In this document: positions 1-11,192 of the stretch, in pieces
How positions within the stretch are numbered: the stretch's first letter is position 1
Layout of the letters: each line of letters starts with the position of its first letter
Origin: Symsagittifera roscoffensis
Lineage: Eukaryota; Xenacoelomorpha; Acoela; Convolutidae
Assembly (NCBI RefSeq): GCF_963678635.1
Contig: NC_087063.1
Coordinates: forward strand, 16,063,006-16,127,005
Length of the DNA: 64,000 bases
Direction: 5' to 3'
Notes under the pieces: model-generated
Database searches by the model: none
Told to the model about the DNA's origin: nothing
Seen by the model: only the letters and a program-made list of their open reading frames with translations
Made by a program: the position numbers and the translations under genes

Positions 1-939
1 AGGTCGGTGCTGCATCTGCACCTCATATCAGCAGTGGACGGTAGTGCGCTGAACTGGTGTGAGCAGCATGTATTGCGGGAGCTCATGAGCGAAGATCTGT
101 TATTTGCGAAAATATCAGAGCCAGAAATAACAGTCATCAACTTTGACGATCACTTCCGTGATCGTAAGGGAGAAGTAGAGAGAGGGCACATCGAGGTGTT
201 TCCGAAGCTCTGGAATCTAAGACCCTATGATAAGACGAATGGTGAAATGACCAGAGTTCCTCGTCTCACTGCAGCATATCACAAGGTGAGAGAAGAGACG
301 AAAGATTGAGGTGATTACGAAAAGCTGCCAGAGGAAATCCCTGAATTCCCTCTGATAAGAAGGATGTTGCTCGGAGTAGTCTCCGTATTACAAACTCCTA
401 GACTAAGAGCGTTTGAAACCAATAAAAGGAGGACAGGGAAACTCGTGGAAACGATGGATCCATACTTTGTGGGGAGGAATGCCGCCGTGCTACAGTACAC
501 GCGATTTGCCTACACGGATCAAGCGACGAGAAGGCGAATAAGCAACGCCGCGACTCCGAAGCCTGGAGCGTTTGACACGGAATGGGCGGAATTAGACCTA
601 GCGCCTATGAGAATGAGAGGCAGAGCCGAATTACCTGAGGCCTCCCTGATTTTGACCAATGTGAAGCAGGAGTCAACAGTGGGAGGAACGTTGCAGACGA
701 GAACCTTCCTGGCACCCTTCGGCTGTGAGGAAATCAAAGTGGTCCATGGAGAAGAGGAAGATAAATCAGCCGGCATATTGATCATACCAAAATTTCCGGA
801 ATGGGCCGAGACTGAAAAGCAAGGACCCTTAAGCTCAAAAAAAGATACATCAGAAAGAGATGAAGGGCAGGGAGGAAGCCGTCGAGCAGAGGAACCCATG
901 CAACGAGATATCAATCAAGCTGATAGGGAAGACGACTAG
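1..939 (+). pseudogene. Broken coding relic, part 1 (virus- or mobile element-like, unidentified)
   Basis: The frame starting at base 1 is open from the window edge to a TGA at 307-309. It then continues in the same frame through sequence that still looks coding to a TAG at 937-939. The second stretch (first ATG at 364) is mixed, then becomes acidic, charged and Ser/Gln/Glu-rich near its end. The plus strand is visibly purine-rich with many AGG/AGA arginine codons, unlike the host genes further right. No signal peptide, membrane segment, protease, polymerase or retroviral motif is visible. Keeping the same frame across the stop fits a once-continuous reading frame that acquired nonsense mutations. 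I do not recognise the family. An endogenous viral element or a retroelement gag-like region are the leading guesses. Confidence 0.5.
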
Positions 940-1683
940 GCATCGACAGGAGGAATATCCAGCCTGGATTTCAATTTCCTCGGTGACCTTGAGAATAATG
1001 CGGATACGTTGGAACTGGCTGAGCTAGCAGACGAAGGCACTTCGACACTGGAACCTCCGTCGGCCTTTATGGAAATGAAACGGAATTTGCCGGAGAGCAG
1101 CTCTCCGGGCAATTCAAAAGATAACGAACAAAGACTCCTCATGGAATCCCCGAGGAGAAGAAGAATAGAAGGCGCTGCCAGAGTACCTTTCTTGGGAACG
1201 TTGCCCGAAAAAGAGTGGAAAGTACATCACCGAGACCATGAAAATAGGATGGGATGTAGATTGGACAGAGTGGCGATCATCGAAGAAGTCTGGACAGTAG
1301 TTCAGAGCTACGGGACCCTGTCCATTTTGAAAGTAGGTCTCAACCGACCATTGATGCGGGAAGTCCTTGACAAACTTGATGAGTGTGAAGGGAGATTGAG
1401 TGAGTTGTTGATTGACTCAGCCACTGACGAAAGTGAATTGAACTCTCCCATCAAGATGACACCGCAGGAGGATAAAGGAGAGGTGGTATATCTGTCAAGA
1501 ACCAGGAAATGAACGATGCAATCGAAACTGGTGATTGATAACATCAACGAGATAAAGATGAAATTAGGCAGCAAAGTGATACCGAGGAGAGCAGGAAAGA
1601 CGAAGGTGGATTTGGAGATATTGATAAGAGCTGTCAATTCAGCGAAAAGAAAACGAGTCGAAGAGGTCATGGATTTGGGATAA
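940..1683 (+). pseudogene. Broken coding relic, part 2 (acidic, disordered segment)
   Basis: The frame of part 1 goes on with stops at 1510-1512 (TGA) and 1681-1683 (TAA). The first half is rich in Glu, Ser, Pro and Asp and looks disordered. It is followed by a short basic patch (about 1156-1180) and a mixed helix-like region. The last 57 codons (1513-1683) are basic and Lys/Ile/Val-rich, with no stop until the end. An acidic, disordered segment followed by a helical one would suit an oligomerising phosphoprotein-like component, but that is an analogy from composition only. No homology is recognised. Confidence 0.4.
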
Positions 1684-3156
1684 GGTGATTATCAATTGCC
1701 TGGCACGGTCAGAAAGTTAACTGATGTAGCAATGGTGCCACCCATTCTTATGGCAGGCATAAAATCAACAGGTTATAAATCCAACAGGAGTGACCGCACT
1801 CTGACAGGAGCAACCTTGGAAATGGAGATACTCAGCCAATGTGGAGAAAGTACCATGAAAGACTTTAAACCGTCTCCCATGAACCACGGAAAGGGAAGTG
1901 TCGCAGGACAACTAGCACCAGTGGAGTATAACCGACTGACAGTGTTGGAGACTGTGTCAAATTATGAACCCGCCGGTGGATACATGGAGATGTTGGAGTA
2001 CCAAAACTCGGCTAGAGGATATGTGATGGCTCTGGAAGACAAGAGTGCCATGGTAGGTTATCTTGAGACAATGTTGCAAGACACCACCCTCAAGCAGAAG
2101 GCGTACGGGACTCCAGCGGCGTCTGAGATGCAGGTGGAAACGATTGAGCAATTAGTGAGCCTCACATGGAAAGCAGTGGTGTTGAGGTACTTTGAAGAGG
2201 AAATGAGGACTACGCCGAGAATACACGCTCTCATGGCTGTACCTTACGTGAGAACCGAATTACAACTGAGGTTCGCCTGGTGTATGATGGGATTGACTCG
2301 CGGGGAATATGACTCAGAAGAAAGGAAAAGGTCAAAAGAAGAGACGGTATTCCTGATGACGAACCTGAGGGATCTGATAATCCAGGAGGGAATGGCAGTA
2401 GTGTGCGCGAAGCGGAGAGACGCTCTCTGTTTCATTCGATTCCTGATAGAGCAGATTTCAGTGCCAGCATTGAACACCTGTATCAAGATGCTGAGGGAGG
2501 GCGATGAACGAGTAAAAGCCTTACTCTTGCTAGCACTGCTGGATATGCATCAGAGCAAGCCGATGAGGGTGAATATGAAAGAACCTGAAGAGCTAGAACC
2601 CATGAGGAAAATAGACGAAATCAGGAGATTCTCAAACAAGGAGCTGAGACTCACTAAAGAATCTATGGGGGCACTGCCGAAATCCAGTGAGTACTGTGGA
2701 CCGATCAGGAAGAAGTCATACAGCTACGTGTCCGGAGTCATAGGGATAGCGTACAACCCTTTCCTCAGTGAAGACATACGCGATTGCTTCTTTGATTACG
2801 AGCAAGCGGTGTTGCTAAGGTTCTGGACTTCGAGAATTGTAACGATTAGGAGCGCTACTAATCCGCAGACCAAGTTGGGACTAGTCTTGGAAGAAAAGGT
2901 GACTGCACCTTCTGTGCCAAAATCCGACAAACGAGTGGAGTTTGGATTGGGATTCTCAGATGAATTACTGAAAACGAACTTGATGGTAGTGTGGGAACTG
3001 ATGAGACCATCATGGTGTCCTAGTCCCAATGCTGACTCGATACTACGGGCGACACAAGATGTGCAGGCGGGACTAAATGCAGACTGTAACCTGCGTGACC
3101 TTAACATCATATATAATGCGATGACAACAGCCTCTAGGAGCAACGGGAAGACATAG
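1684..3156 (+). pseudogene. Broken coding relic, part 3 (longest open stretch, 486 codons from its ATG)
   Basis: This is the longest open segment of the relic. It runs in the same frame from the TAA at 1681 to a TAG at 3154-3156, with the first ATG at 1696. The middle (about 2100-2600) is predicted largely helical, with leucine/methionine-rich stretches. The C-terminal third mixes aromatic residues with basic ones. It could be a structural or nucleoprotein-like product, but I see no diagnostic motif and give no name. The sequence just after the stop at 1681 (GGTGATTA) repeats the sequence just after the stop at 307, which could be chance or a remnant of a junction signal. Confidence 0.45.
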
Positions 3157-4198
3157 TGAAGTTGCCTGGCTGCAGACCAGAAGACTGGGTCAAAATTAGT
3201 AGCTGTCTGGCAGAAATCTGTGGACTGGAAGGTCACGTTTGTGGAATTCTGGATTGCGTGAAAACCCTAAAGAGACGATATTGTTTGGGAACGTTCTGAT
3301 GAAAGCAAGGACGGAAAAGGAACTGATCGCAGATTGCCATGGAGGAACCGAGGTCAATCTAGTGACTGCACTAGGATTCTACAGCATGTTTGGTTCTTTA
3401 GAGTCTTTATTGAATCTAGAACAGAAACATGAGATGGTCACAGCCATCAGTGTAGAAGTGTTCCCAGGAGTTTTGCAAACTGAGCAAAAGCACATAGGAA
3501 AATGGCCGGAAGCGATCGAGGCGGAAATGAACATCCGACACAGTGAAACTTATCGTGGACCATCAGGAGCACGATATTTGGTGGGATCGACATAAGCTCC
3601 AATGTGCAAGAGCAGATACCCGGTGCATTTCGTAGCTGTGGATGTAAAGAGTACGAGAACGATCGTGGATCAAGCCTTCTCAGTGCCAAAGTGTGTGAGA
3701 TTAGCGAGAATGTCAGAAAAATCTGATGAGTTATTGTGCAAAATGTTCTCAGCAGTTCCAGAGAGAACAAAGGAGGAGTTGGAATCGATACTGGGAAGGA
3801 AGTTCATGGGATACGTGAGTGGGAACTTCAGTGACTTTGAGAGACAGAAACAGAGAGGATCAACCGTTACAGATTACAATACAGTAGAAGAGAAAGATGA
3901 AGTCCACCGAGTGATGATGGAAGTGGTACCATTACTGGAAGCTTCGGGAAAGTGTAATTGGAGGAGCATCATGTTGACACATGACGAGTTTCCCTGCCAC
4001 TGCTTGCTGCAGACCTGGTGGTATCCCGAGCGTAGTAATCTGATGTTGATCTGGGACTCTGGAGAGCTGCTCTCCATGGGTTTACCAGACTCATCACGGC
4101 CCATAGCAGTAGTGTTAGTGGGAGTTATGATTGCGAAGGATAATTTTAGCTTGTTGGTTGGCAGGACTGTCCTGCAAAGAACACCATTTAAAACCTAG
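3157..4198 (+). pseudogene. Broken coding relic, part 4 (frameshifted end)
   Basis: After the TAG at 3154-3156 the coding look moves to frame 3 (about 3159-3299). It then moves to frame 2 from about 3239, interrupted by a TAA at 3593-3595 and ending with a TAG at 4196-4198. Two frame changes within about 150 bases are best read as indels in a dead copy. An ATG at 3602 opens a 198-codon segment with several Cys and Trp residues and a hydrophobic, Val/Leu/Met-rich end. The function is not recognised. Coding character stops sharply at about 4200. Confidence 0.45.
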
Positions 4199-5090
4199 GA
4201 GAAAAAGTTTTAAATCAGGGCATTGTTGTTGGAAGTCAGAAAAAATGTTTTATCTTAAGTCATATCCTCAAAGTGCAGATTAGTTAATAAAATTAGAAGG
4301 CTATAGTAGTGTAGTATGATGCCATTTATATTCTGCAATGAGTCGATATAACGCGGATAAAAGTAATTTCGTGCATTTTGTAAATTCTGTTTGATGACAC
4401 TGTACCAATTTTACGAACATTGCGAGATTCAATGGGGACATTGACCGCGCTGTCCCGGGAGTATGTGACATTCGACTAGAATGGACAAAACTGCAGATTG
4501 GATGGATTCGAAATTTTAGCAGCTAACCTTCCGAATTGACGGTTTTAAGAGATTAACAACGTTATTGGGACAATTAGTCAGACGGTGAAGGTCAAGATTT
4601 TCTGGTATTTTGAATTTTAAGAGTTCGAAGTGATGACGTAATAATTCTGAGAAGCGTCAAAAACGGCCATTTTGGAAGAAAACCAGAATAAAATCAGAAC
4701 AACAATAGTTGCGATAGCGATAACTACAACAATTGTGATTGAAAAACAACAACGAATTGTAGAGACCGCTCCGAGTTGCAGCTATTGTGTCGCTATAATA
4801 GTTGCAAGGCCGTTCACAACAACGGTGAAGGGTAGAAGACAACCTTCCGGTGGATCCGGAGGGGTCTCGGGAGTTGAACTGAAACTCTTTATATATAAAT
4901 TTTAGCTTCCCGGTTATGTCTTGAATTGAATTTAATTAACATTTGAGTTCTTTTTGCAAGGATGAGAAGCTAGGAGTTGGGGGAAAGGGTTGATACATCT
5001 TCGATGGAGATGATGATTTTTATCTGCTGAACAAAAACAATAATAATTCAATAAATAGTAGTAGCCCTGATTTTAGGAGTGACCTCGTGG
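4199..5090. other. Non-coding stretch between the coding relic and the retroelement
   Basis: No gene is seen. The 77-codon plus and 61-codon minus frames here are composed of simple A-rich, CAA-rich sequence and show no family features. At 4636-4675 a TGACGT motif sits near a GGCCATTTTGG motif. The reverse complement of a similar arrangement lies upstream of the RPC7-like gene at about 10360-10402, so this may be a small dispersed repeat. Confidence 0.4.
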
Positions 5091-6292
5091 TCTTGTGATA
5101 CTGAGATCCAGCCATGAGCTCACTATTTCTGCATGTAATTAAGTTAATCTGAGTGTTTTGGCCGAAGCCGAAAGCAGTAACGATTTTGTCGACCCGATGT
5201 TAGAAAGACCACCGAAAGAACTGGCTTTGGTTTTATTTTTTTCATTTTTTTTTTGACAAATAAAATTTGTATCTGAAAAAGACAGAACAGAAACAGACAA
5301 TTTCAATATAGTAAAAGTGCACAGCATCGAACCATCCAAAACGGTGTGCAACGACAGGCCGAGTTGTGGTACTCGGGAACCATGAAAAGATGGAAGTAGA
5401 GCGGGCGATAGACGCTGATGGATATGGAACTGGGTTGGCGGAGAGCTATAGCAGAGAGACAAGAAGGACGACACGGGAAAGGACAGAAGAAAGGCGCATC
5501 TAGGAGAGAGTGAACTAAAAGACAGACTAACGGGAATTGAGAATATTTACATCAGCATCCACCATTCTTACTGGAGAATCTCTCATTTTCCTTTTACCGC
5601 GTAGGGCTATCAGAGCGGACTTGATGACGGTAAAACTCAGGCGCTTTCTTATATAGTTCTTATTATCAGCGTAAGAGCAGCCATTCTTAGATCAAAGTTT
5701 ATCCGCTAGAACAGTACAAAAGTGATCGGCCTCTTCGCCCATTGCTCCATTAGTAGCAAAGACAAGAGGGGTGAAACTGGCATGCTCCACTTGCTGAACC
5801 CGTTCTAGGTATGCAGATTTCTTCATCTTCTCGTGGTCGGCAAGAATTGTTTTAACTGGCTTACCACGGTTCGATGGTGAGTTGATGTTGGTCACTCTGA
5901 CGTCGTACATCGATTTTTGCATTGGCGTCCAGAAAGACCTGCACGCGATATCGAGACGAGCGCCTTCTTCAATGTTTCCCCGAATAGTAATTTTTTCCTC
6001 ATCGGTCAGGGAAATTAGCGGAGGCTCAATCCTTACATCTTTACATACACTATTAAGAACATCAGCAAAGAGATCCCGGACGCAGTTATGGCGCATAATC
6101 ACAAAGCCACCTAGCTTACAACTTAATGAGTGGTCAATGCTGTTATTTTGTCCACATTCACACTTCGTGGCCATGTTGACAAGTGGCCACTCATATCGCA
6201 AATTTAGACAATCTCTGAATTCGTCGCGGTTAAAGTAGAAACCGTGTTCTCTGTACGGCATGCAAGACAGCCAAGTTGATGTTCCCTTTGGC
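5091..6292 (-). repeat. Left inverted arm of the PHD-RT retroelement
   Basis: This arm is the reverse complement of 8700-9886 with only scattered substitutions and small indels. It begins near TCTTGTGATACTGAG (5091) and ends at GTTCCCTTTGGC (6281-6292). It contains a second copy of the C-terminal coding region of the element and of its 3' non-coding tail. The arm sits head to head with the element body, so the locus could fold back on itself. It could be a second, truncated insertion in the opposite orientation or a product of template switching. The sequence alone does not decide. Confidence 0.85.
5692..6261 (-). pseudogene. Inverted copy of the retroelement C-terminal (Cys/His plus nuclease-like) region
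   Basis: An open frame of 189 codons on the minus strand is nearly identical to the C-terminal end of the element body at about 8730-9290. It carries a CxCG...DHxxxC cluster, followed by a GGFVIMRHN motif. Further on comes an ARLDIACRSFW...YDVRV segment that resembles the acidic strand motifs of PD-(D/E)XK nucleases; that resemblance is inference. Unlike the body copy, this arm keeps the frame through the motif TNGAMGEEADHF and on to a terminal stop. It is a 5'-truncated fragment of the larger protein, cut near the arm junction. Confidence 0.75.
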
Positions 6293-6375
6293 CTTTAGCC
6301 TAATTGTTGTGATAAACTTATTAATTAGTTTCCGGTATTATGGATGCGGAAGCTGTCTGAAATCACACGAGGAGC

Positions 6376-9300
6376 AGAATGGCCAGTCAAGTCAGCAGCC
6401 GGACACGCCTGGGGTCCGCCAGGAATCGACAAGCTGCTGTGACACCACATACAACTGGCAGTACTGATGATGGACGACAAGAAAACATCGGGGAAAAGTG
6501 CCATCAGCCCGACTGCACTGGAAGCGGTGTATCCTGGATCGGATGTGATATCGAGACGGGGTGCGGCCGTTGGTATCATTTCTCGTGCGTTGACTTGCCT
6601 CGAGCAGATGAACCGGAGAGATATCACTGCCTCACGTGTAAGATGAAAACAATCGATTTCAGTGAAGATTCACCTTCAAGTGGAACACTACCGCCATGGG
6701 GTAAACTCGTTGCCTCTGATTTCATTAGTAAAATTAATTTATATTATGATAAATGTGTGCATTGGAAGAAAAACCTCTTCGACATCCCACATGGCAATGC
6801 TGCGAAAGATCTCAAACGTGAACTCTCAAGCATATTGAACCAATTTATTCATAAAACGTGCTATGAATTTATATCGTTAAAAGCTTTTCATGTACTTCTG
6901 TGTCTAGACCTGTAGAAACCATCCAAAACCTCCAAAGCGAAAGATCATCTATTGTACTTGGAGAAACGTGTTCGGTGGTGGAGAGAGGGTGAGATGGATA
7001 TGTTGTTTAATGAAGGTGCCGCTATCCAGGGGGAGATGAAAGTTTCAAACGCAACAAACATAACAAAGGCCTTCGCAAATTTAGTTCTTCAAGGTAAATT
7101 GTCTGCTGCTTTGAAACTGCTGAGTGAGTCCTACTCTGGTGCACCTCTGCTTATTAACGAAGAAAATCGGCAGAAGATCGCTAAGTTACATCCAGACGCG
7201 GCAGAACCATCGCCCGGGGAGCTACTGAATGGTGATATTCCCGCTGTTGATCCAGTGGTGTACGCAACCATCGATGGAGACTCGATATATTACTCTGCGC
7301 TGGCTACGAGAGGCTCTGCAGGTCCTTCTGGGGTTTCAGCTGAGCACATGCGCACCCTTCTTTGCTCAAAGAAGCACCGTGCAGTGTCTGAGCAACTGTG
7401 CGCAGACGTCTCGCTGGTCGCTAGACGTATTTGTACCGAGAACGTAGATCCTCGCTCGCTTGAGTCTTTTGTATCTTGTCGCGAAATAGCCCTACCCAAA
7501 GATTCAACAGGTGGAATAAGACCCATTGGCATCGGTGAGGTACTTCGCAGAATCATTGGCAAGTCAATAACACGACAATTTAGCAAAGACATCGCAACCA
7601 CTGCTGGCATTCATCAGTTATGTGCGGGTCGTGATGGGGGAGTGGAGGCGACGATACACGCAGCGCAAGAATTGTTCAGAGCAGAAGAATCTGAAGCTGC
7701 CCTTCTTGTGGATGCAACCAACGCCTTCAATAGTCTCAATCGTAAAACGGCCCTCTACAATATACAGCTGCTATGCCCTAAAATTTCGCGCTATATTATC
7801 AACACCTATTGAAGACCGGCGCGCCTCATACTCAATAACGGAATGGAAATCACTTCTCGTGAAGGAACGACACATGGCGATAATCTTGCCATGGCTTTTT
7901 ATGCGGTTAGTATTAAGCCTCTGATTGACCGTCTGAAAGCCCACCTCTGCCATCAACCATGGTTTGCTGACGACGCCGCCTCGATCGGGAAGCTGCAACA
8001 TGTGAAAAGCTGGTGGGAGTCATTGTTGTCACTGGGCCCTAGATATGGATACTACCCGAGACCAGACAAGTGCTGGCTGATATTAAAAGATGAAACGTCC
8101 AAGAAAGTAGCTGAAGACCTTTTGGCGAGTTCAAAAGTTAACATTACCGCGGAGGGCCACCGATATCTCGGGGGAACATTAGGTTCGGCGCAGTTTTAAC
8201 AGCAGTACGTTGGGAAACTGATTGAGGAGTGGGTCATACAGATCGATAAGTTAAGCGAAATGGCGACTCGCGAACCACATCTTTCTTATGCTGTGTTTGT
8301 TAAAGTCATGCAGAGCAAGAGGGCGTTCGCCATGCGCACCATTCCCGGCATCGATGACGGTTTAACTAAACTAGAGGTCCACATACGTTATTTCCTAGAA
8401 AAGATTATGGGCCGAACCATCACTGACTTTGAGCGCAGAGTTTTAGCGTTGCCCTGCAAAATAGGAGGTCTAGGCGTTTCCATACCCACTACGCGAGCGG
8501 AACGAGAGCACGAGAACTCGAAACAGTTGTGCACGAGATTAACGAGCGCTGTTATCGAGAAATGCGAGCTACCACCCTCGCATTGCACAGAAGAGCGCAA
8601 AGCCATCAGAAAACGGAACGAAGAACACGCTAAGTCAGAATTGAATCTAATATTGCAAGACGCCACGCCGTCTCTAAGGAGAGCCTTGGAGGTGCTCCAG
8701 CCAAAGGGAACATCAACTTGGCTGTCTTGCATGCCGTCCAGAGAACACGGTTTCTACTTTAACCGCGACGAATTCAGAAATTGTCTGAATTTGCGATATG
8801 AGTGGCCACTTGTCAACATGGCCACGAAGTGTGAATGTGGACAAAATAACAGCATTGACCACTCAGTAAGTTGTAAGCTAGGTGGCTTTGTGATTATGCG
8901 CCATAACTGCGTCCGGGATCTCTTTGCTGATGTTCTTAATAGTGTATGTAAAGATGTAAGCATTGAGCCTCCGCTAATTTCCCTGACCGATGAGGAAAAA
9001 ATTACTATTCGGGGAAACATTGAAGAAAGCGCTCGTCTCGATATCGCGTGCAGGTCTTTCTGGACGCCAATGCAAAAATCGATGTACGACGTCAGAGTGA
9101 CCAACATCAACTCACCATCGAACCGTGGTAAGCCAGTTAAAACAATTCTTGCCGACCACGAGAAGATGAAGAAATCTGCTTACCTAGAACGGGTTCAGCA
9201 AGTGGAGCATGCCAGTTTCACCCCCTTGTCTTTGCTACTAATGGAGCAATGGGTGAAGAGGCCGATCACTTTTGTACTGTTCTAGCGGAGAAACTTTGCT

Positions 9301-9464
9301 CTAAGAATGGCTGCTCTTACGCTGATAATAAGAACTATTTAAGAAAGCGCCTGAGTTTTACCGTCATCAAGTCCGCTCTGATAGCCCTACGCGGTAAAAG
9401 GAAAATGAGATATTCTCCAGTAAGAATGGTGGATGCTGATGAAAATATTCTCAATTCCCGATAG
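6376..9464 (+). mobile_element. Decayed retroelement: PHD finger, reverse transcriptase, C-terminal nuclease-like region
   Basis: One reading frame spans most of the element but is broken by stops at 6913-6915, 7810-7812 and 8197-8199, and by a 1-base frameshift near 9225-9235; the shifted frame then ends at 9462-9464. The N terminus has a C4HC3 PHD-type zinc finger (CHQPDC ... WYHFSC ... YHCLTC, about 6499-6645). The reverse transcriptase follows, with motif A VDATNAFN at about 7708 and the catalytic FADD motif at 7963-7974. After a thumb-like region comes a Cys/His cluster (CECG...DH...C) and a region with ARLDIACRSFW and YDVRV that may be a PD-(D/E)XK-type nuclease. The RT is of the non-LTR general type; no integrase, protease or terminal repeats in direct orientation are seen. 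Similar PHD/RT/Cys-His proteins occur in cnidarian and other invertebrate genomes (from memory). The copy is inactive. Confidence 0.8.
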
Positions 9465-9886
9465 TCTGTCTTTTAGTTCACTCTCTCCTAGATGCGGCTT
9501 TCTTCTGTCCTTTCCCGTGTCGTCCTTCTTGTCTCTCTGCTATAGCTCTCCGCCAACCCAGTTCCATCGCATCAGCGTCTATCGCCCGCTCTACTTCCAT
9601 CTGTTCATGGTTCCCGAGTACCACAACTCGGCCTGTCGTTGCACACCGTTTTGGATGGTTTGATGCTGTGCATTTTTACTATATTGAAATTGTCTGTTTC
9701 TGTTCTGTATTTTTCAGATACAAATTTTAATTGTCAAAAAAAAAAACCAAAGCCATTTCTTTTGGTGGTCTTTCTAACATCGGGTCGACAAAAACGTTAC
9801 TGCTTTCGGCTTCGGTCAAAACACTCAGATTAACTTAATTACATGCAGAAATAGTGAGCTCATGGCTGAATCTCAGTATCCCAAGA
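8700..9886 (+). repeat. Right inverted arm of the PHD-RT retroelement
   Basis: This segment holds the 3' coding end and 3' tail of the element. It is matched in reverse complement by 5091-6292. The match runs from GCCAAAGGGAAC at 8700 to about 9886, where CTCAGTATCCCAAGA ends. A T missing from the run near 9225, compared with the left arm, causes the frameshift seen in this copy. The last few hundred bases (9465-9886) are non-coding, with CT-rich and poly-A tracts. Confidence 0.85.
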
Positions 9887-10136
9887 TTTAAACTGAAAAT
9901 TAGGCTAAACCTAGCTTTATTTTCCGTCGATATGTACTTCCGGGCGAATGTTACAATTAAATCCATTGGAGATGGATTGACCCTGTCCTCTTTCTAGCTA
10001 CTCATGTTCGAAAATATCCAATAATACCGGTGTTAATTCAAAATGTTTATGGCATCAAAGTAGCTAAAAAGTCAGTTCTTTATAGTCCTTCACCAGATAC
10101 TGTCTCTGGGGGGGGGGGGGGGTTGGCTGAGCCTCC
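9887..10136. other. Spacer with a G15 homopolymer
   Basis: No gene is visible. A run of 15 G lies at 10108-10122, immediately before the duplicated block of the RPC7-like gene. Long G runs are error-prone in sequencing, so the exact length should not be trusted. Confidence 0.5.
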
Positions 10137-10394
10137 GCTTCCGTGATTTCACTGTAATAAAGTTATTACTTCCAATTCGTGGCATGGGAGGGTACTGCTC
10201 TTTACTCCTTCACCACTGAAGCCTCCTTTCCGCTGTCGTCTCTAATTAGCTGTCTTATCGTGCGTGATCGTCACGATAAGAGTCCTCGTTTTTTCTTACG
10301 TTCACGTTCGACTGTTTTTGACTATTTCTGCTGTTGTTCTGTTTTTCGTTACTTTTTCGACTCAAAATGGCTGTTTTAGCATTTATCAGAAATG

Positions 10395-10573
10395 TGACGT
10401 CACTATTCGAATGTTTGAAAATTAAAATTCTGGAATATTCTGACCCTCCTTTGCAACAGTTCTCAATCCCTAAGGCCTCTATTTCTAATTTCGTGTTGTG
10501 CCGGAAGGTTACGCTGTGCCAATCTGGCAGAATGGCACATTACCGATTGGCGCATTTTGTTTGTATGACGTCA
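10395..10573 (+). promoter_or_regulatory. Two CRE-type palindromes upstream of the RPC7-like gene (unit 1)
   Basis: Perfect TGACGTCA palindromes lie at 10395-10402 and 10566-10573, upstream of the ATG at 10821. TGACGTCA is the consensus site for CREB/ATF bZIP factors, so this block is a reasonable promoter-proximal region. No TATA box was assigned. A TTTTACAG at about 10794-10801 before the ATG could be a 3' splice site of a 5' UTR intron, in which case the true start of transcription lies further upstream. Confidence 0.45.
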
Positions 10574-10820
10574 ATTCTGTTTTCATGCAGTTATAGGTTT
10601 CAAATAACAAGAGCTGTGGGGCTTTTGCCACCACTGATAAGAGTATTGCGTGTTTTCAAAATAGATTTTTCAAGTTTTTTCCTTACTTCAGCCGTGAGAC
10701 CCTTTTTCACGAAAACATGCATTTCAATAATTCTGAAAGCATGTCAAAATTTCTGAAAGCATGTAAAAAATTCTGAGAGCATGTCAAAATTGTGTTTTAC
10801 AGGTTATTTGCACAAGTTAA

Positions 10821-11126
10821 ATGTCTCGTGGGCGTGGGAGAGGTGGCGGATTTGGCTCCAAAGGAGGCGCAGCGGATCTCCTAGGGGTCAGAAGAGAAGA
10901 TATGCCGGCAGCTGTCAGAGAACCACCTCCACTTTTTCCACCTGTTGACCCTCCTTTAAATTTAGATATTGACCATGGCTTAGTTGAGGCCAAACAGGAG
11001 TTCCGAGTTATGATGCAGAACTCTGAATATTACTTCAGCGAGGAACGTGCTTTTTCTGTGAAACGATATACCGATAAATATAAATCACGTGTCAAAAATT
11101 TAGAACTGGGAAAAGCCGTTGAGCAA
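10821..11126 (+). CDS. Duplicate first coding exon of the RPC7-like gene (unit 1)
   Basis: This exon encodes 102 residues starting MSRGRGRGGGFG and ends with a splice donor, CAA|GTGAGT, at 11127. It differs from the second copy by one obvious amino acid (Ser for Arg in the YYF-x-EERAF stretch). It has no following exon 2 of its own. It could only make protein by splicing over unit 2 to the acceptor at 12281. Because the donor is intact and the frame is open it may be an alternative first exon rather than a dead copy. Confidence 0.7.
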
Positions 11127-11192
11127 GTGAGTTGGTAGGTTTAATTTAAGTGATGTAATTTGATCAATTTTGTTTTATGAATGGTGACAAAT

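Larger units (their letters stand above)
10137..11192 (+). repeat. Tandem duplication, unit 1 (1056 bp)
   Basis: Units 10137-11192 and 11193-12248 match base for base at a period of exactly 1056, with about eight substitutions seen on reading. Each unit carries the presumed promoter, 5' untranslated region and first coding exon of the RPC7-like gene, plus the start of its intron. The junction and both outer edges share GCTT, a 4 bp microhomology that explains how the duplication could have formed. Confidence 0.95.

Noticed and set aside
10334-10756. 140-codon plus-strand frame, also present in the second duplicated unit at 11390-11812
   Set aside because: It is open in both copies only because the DNA was copied recently. 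It overlaps the presumed promoter and shows no family feature.
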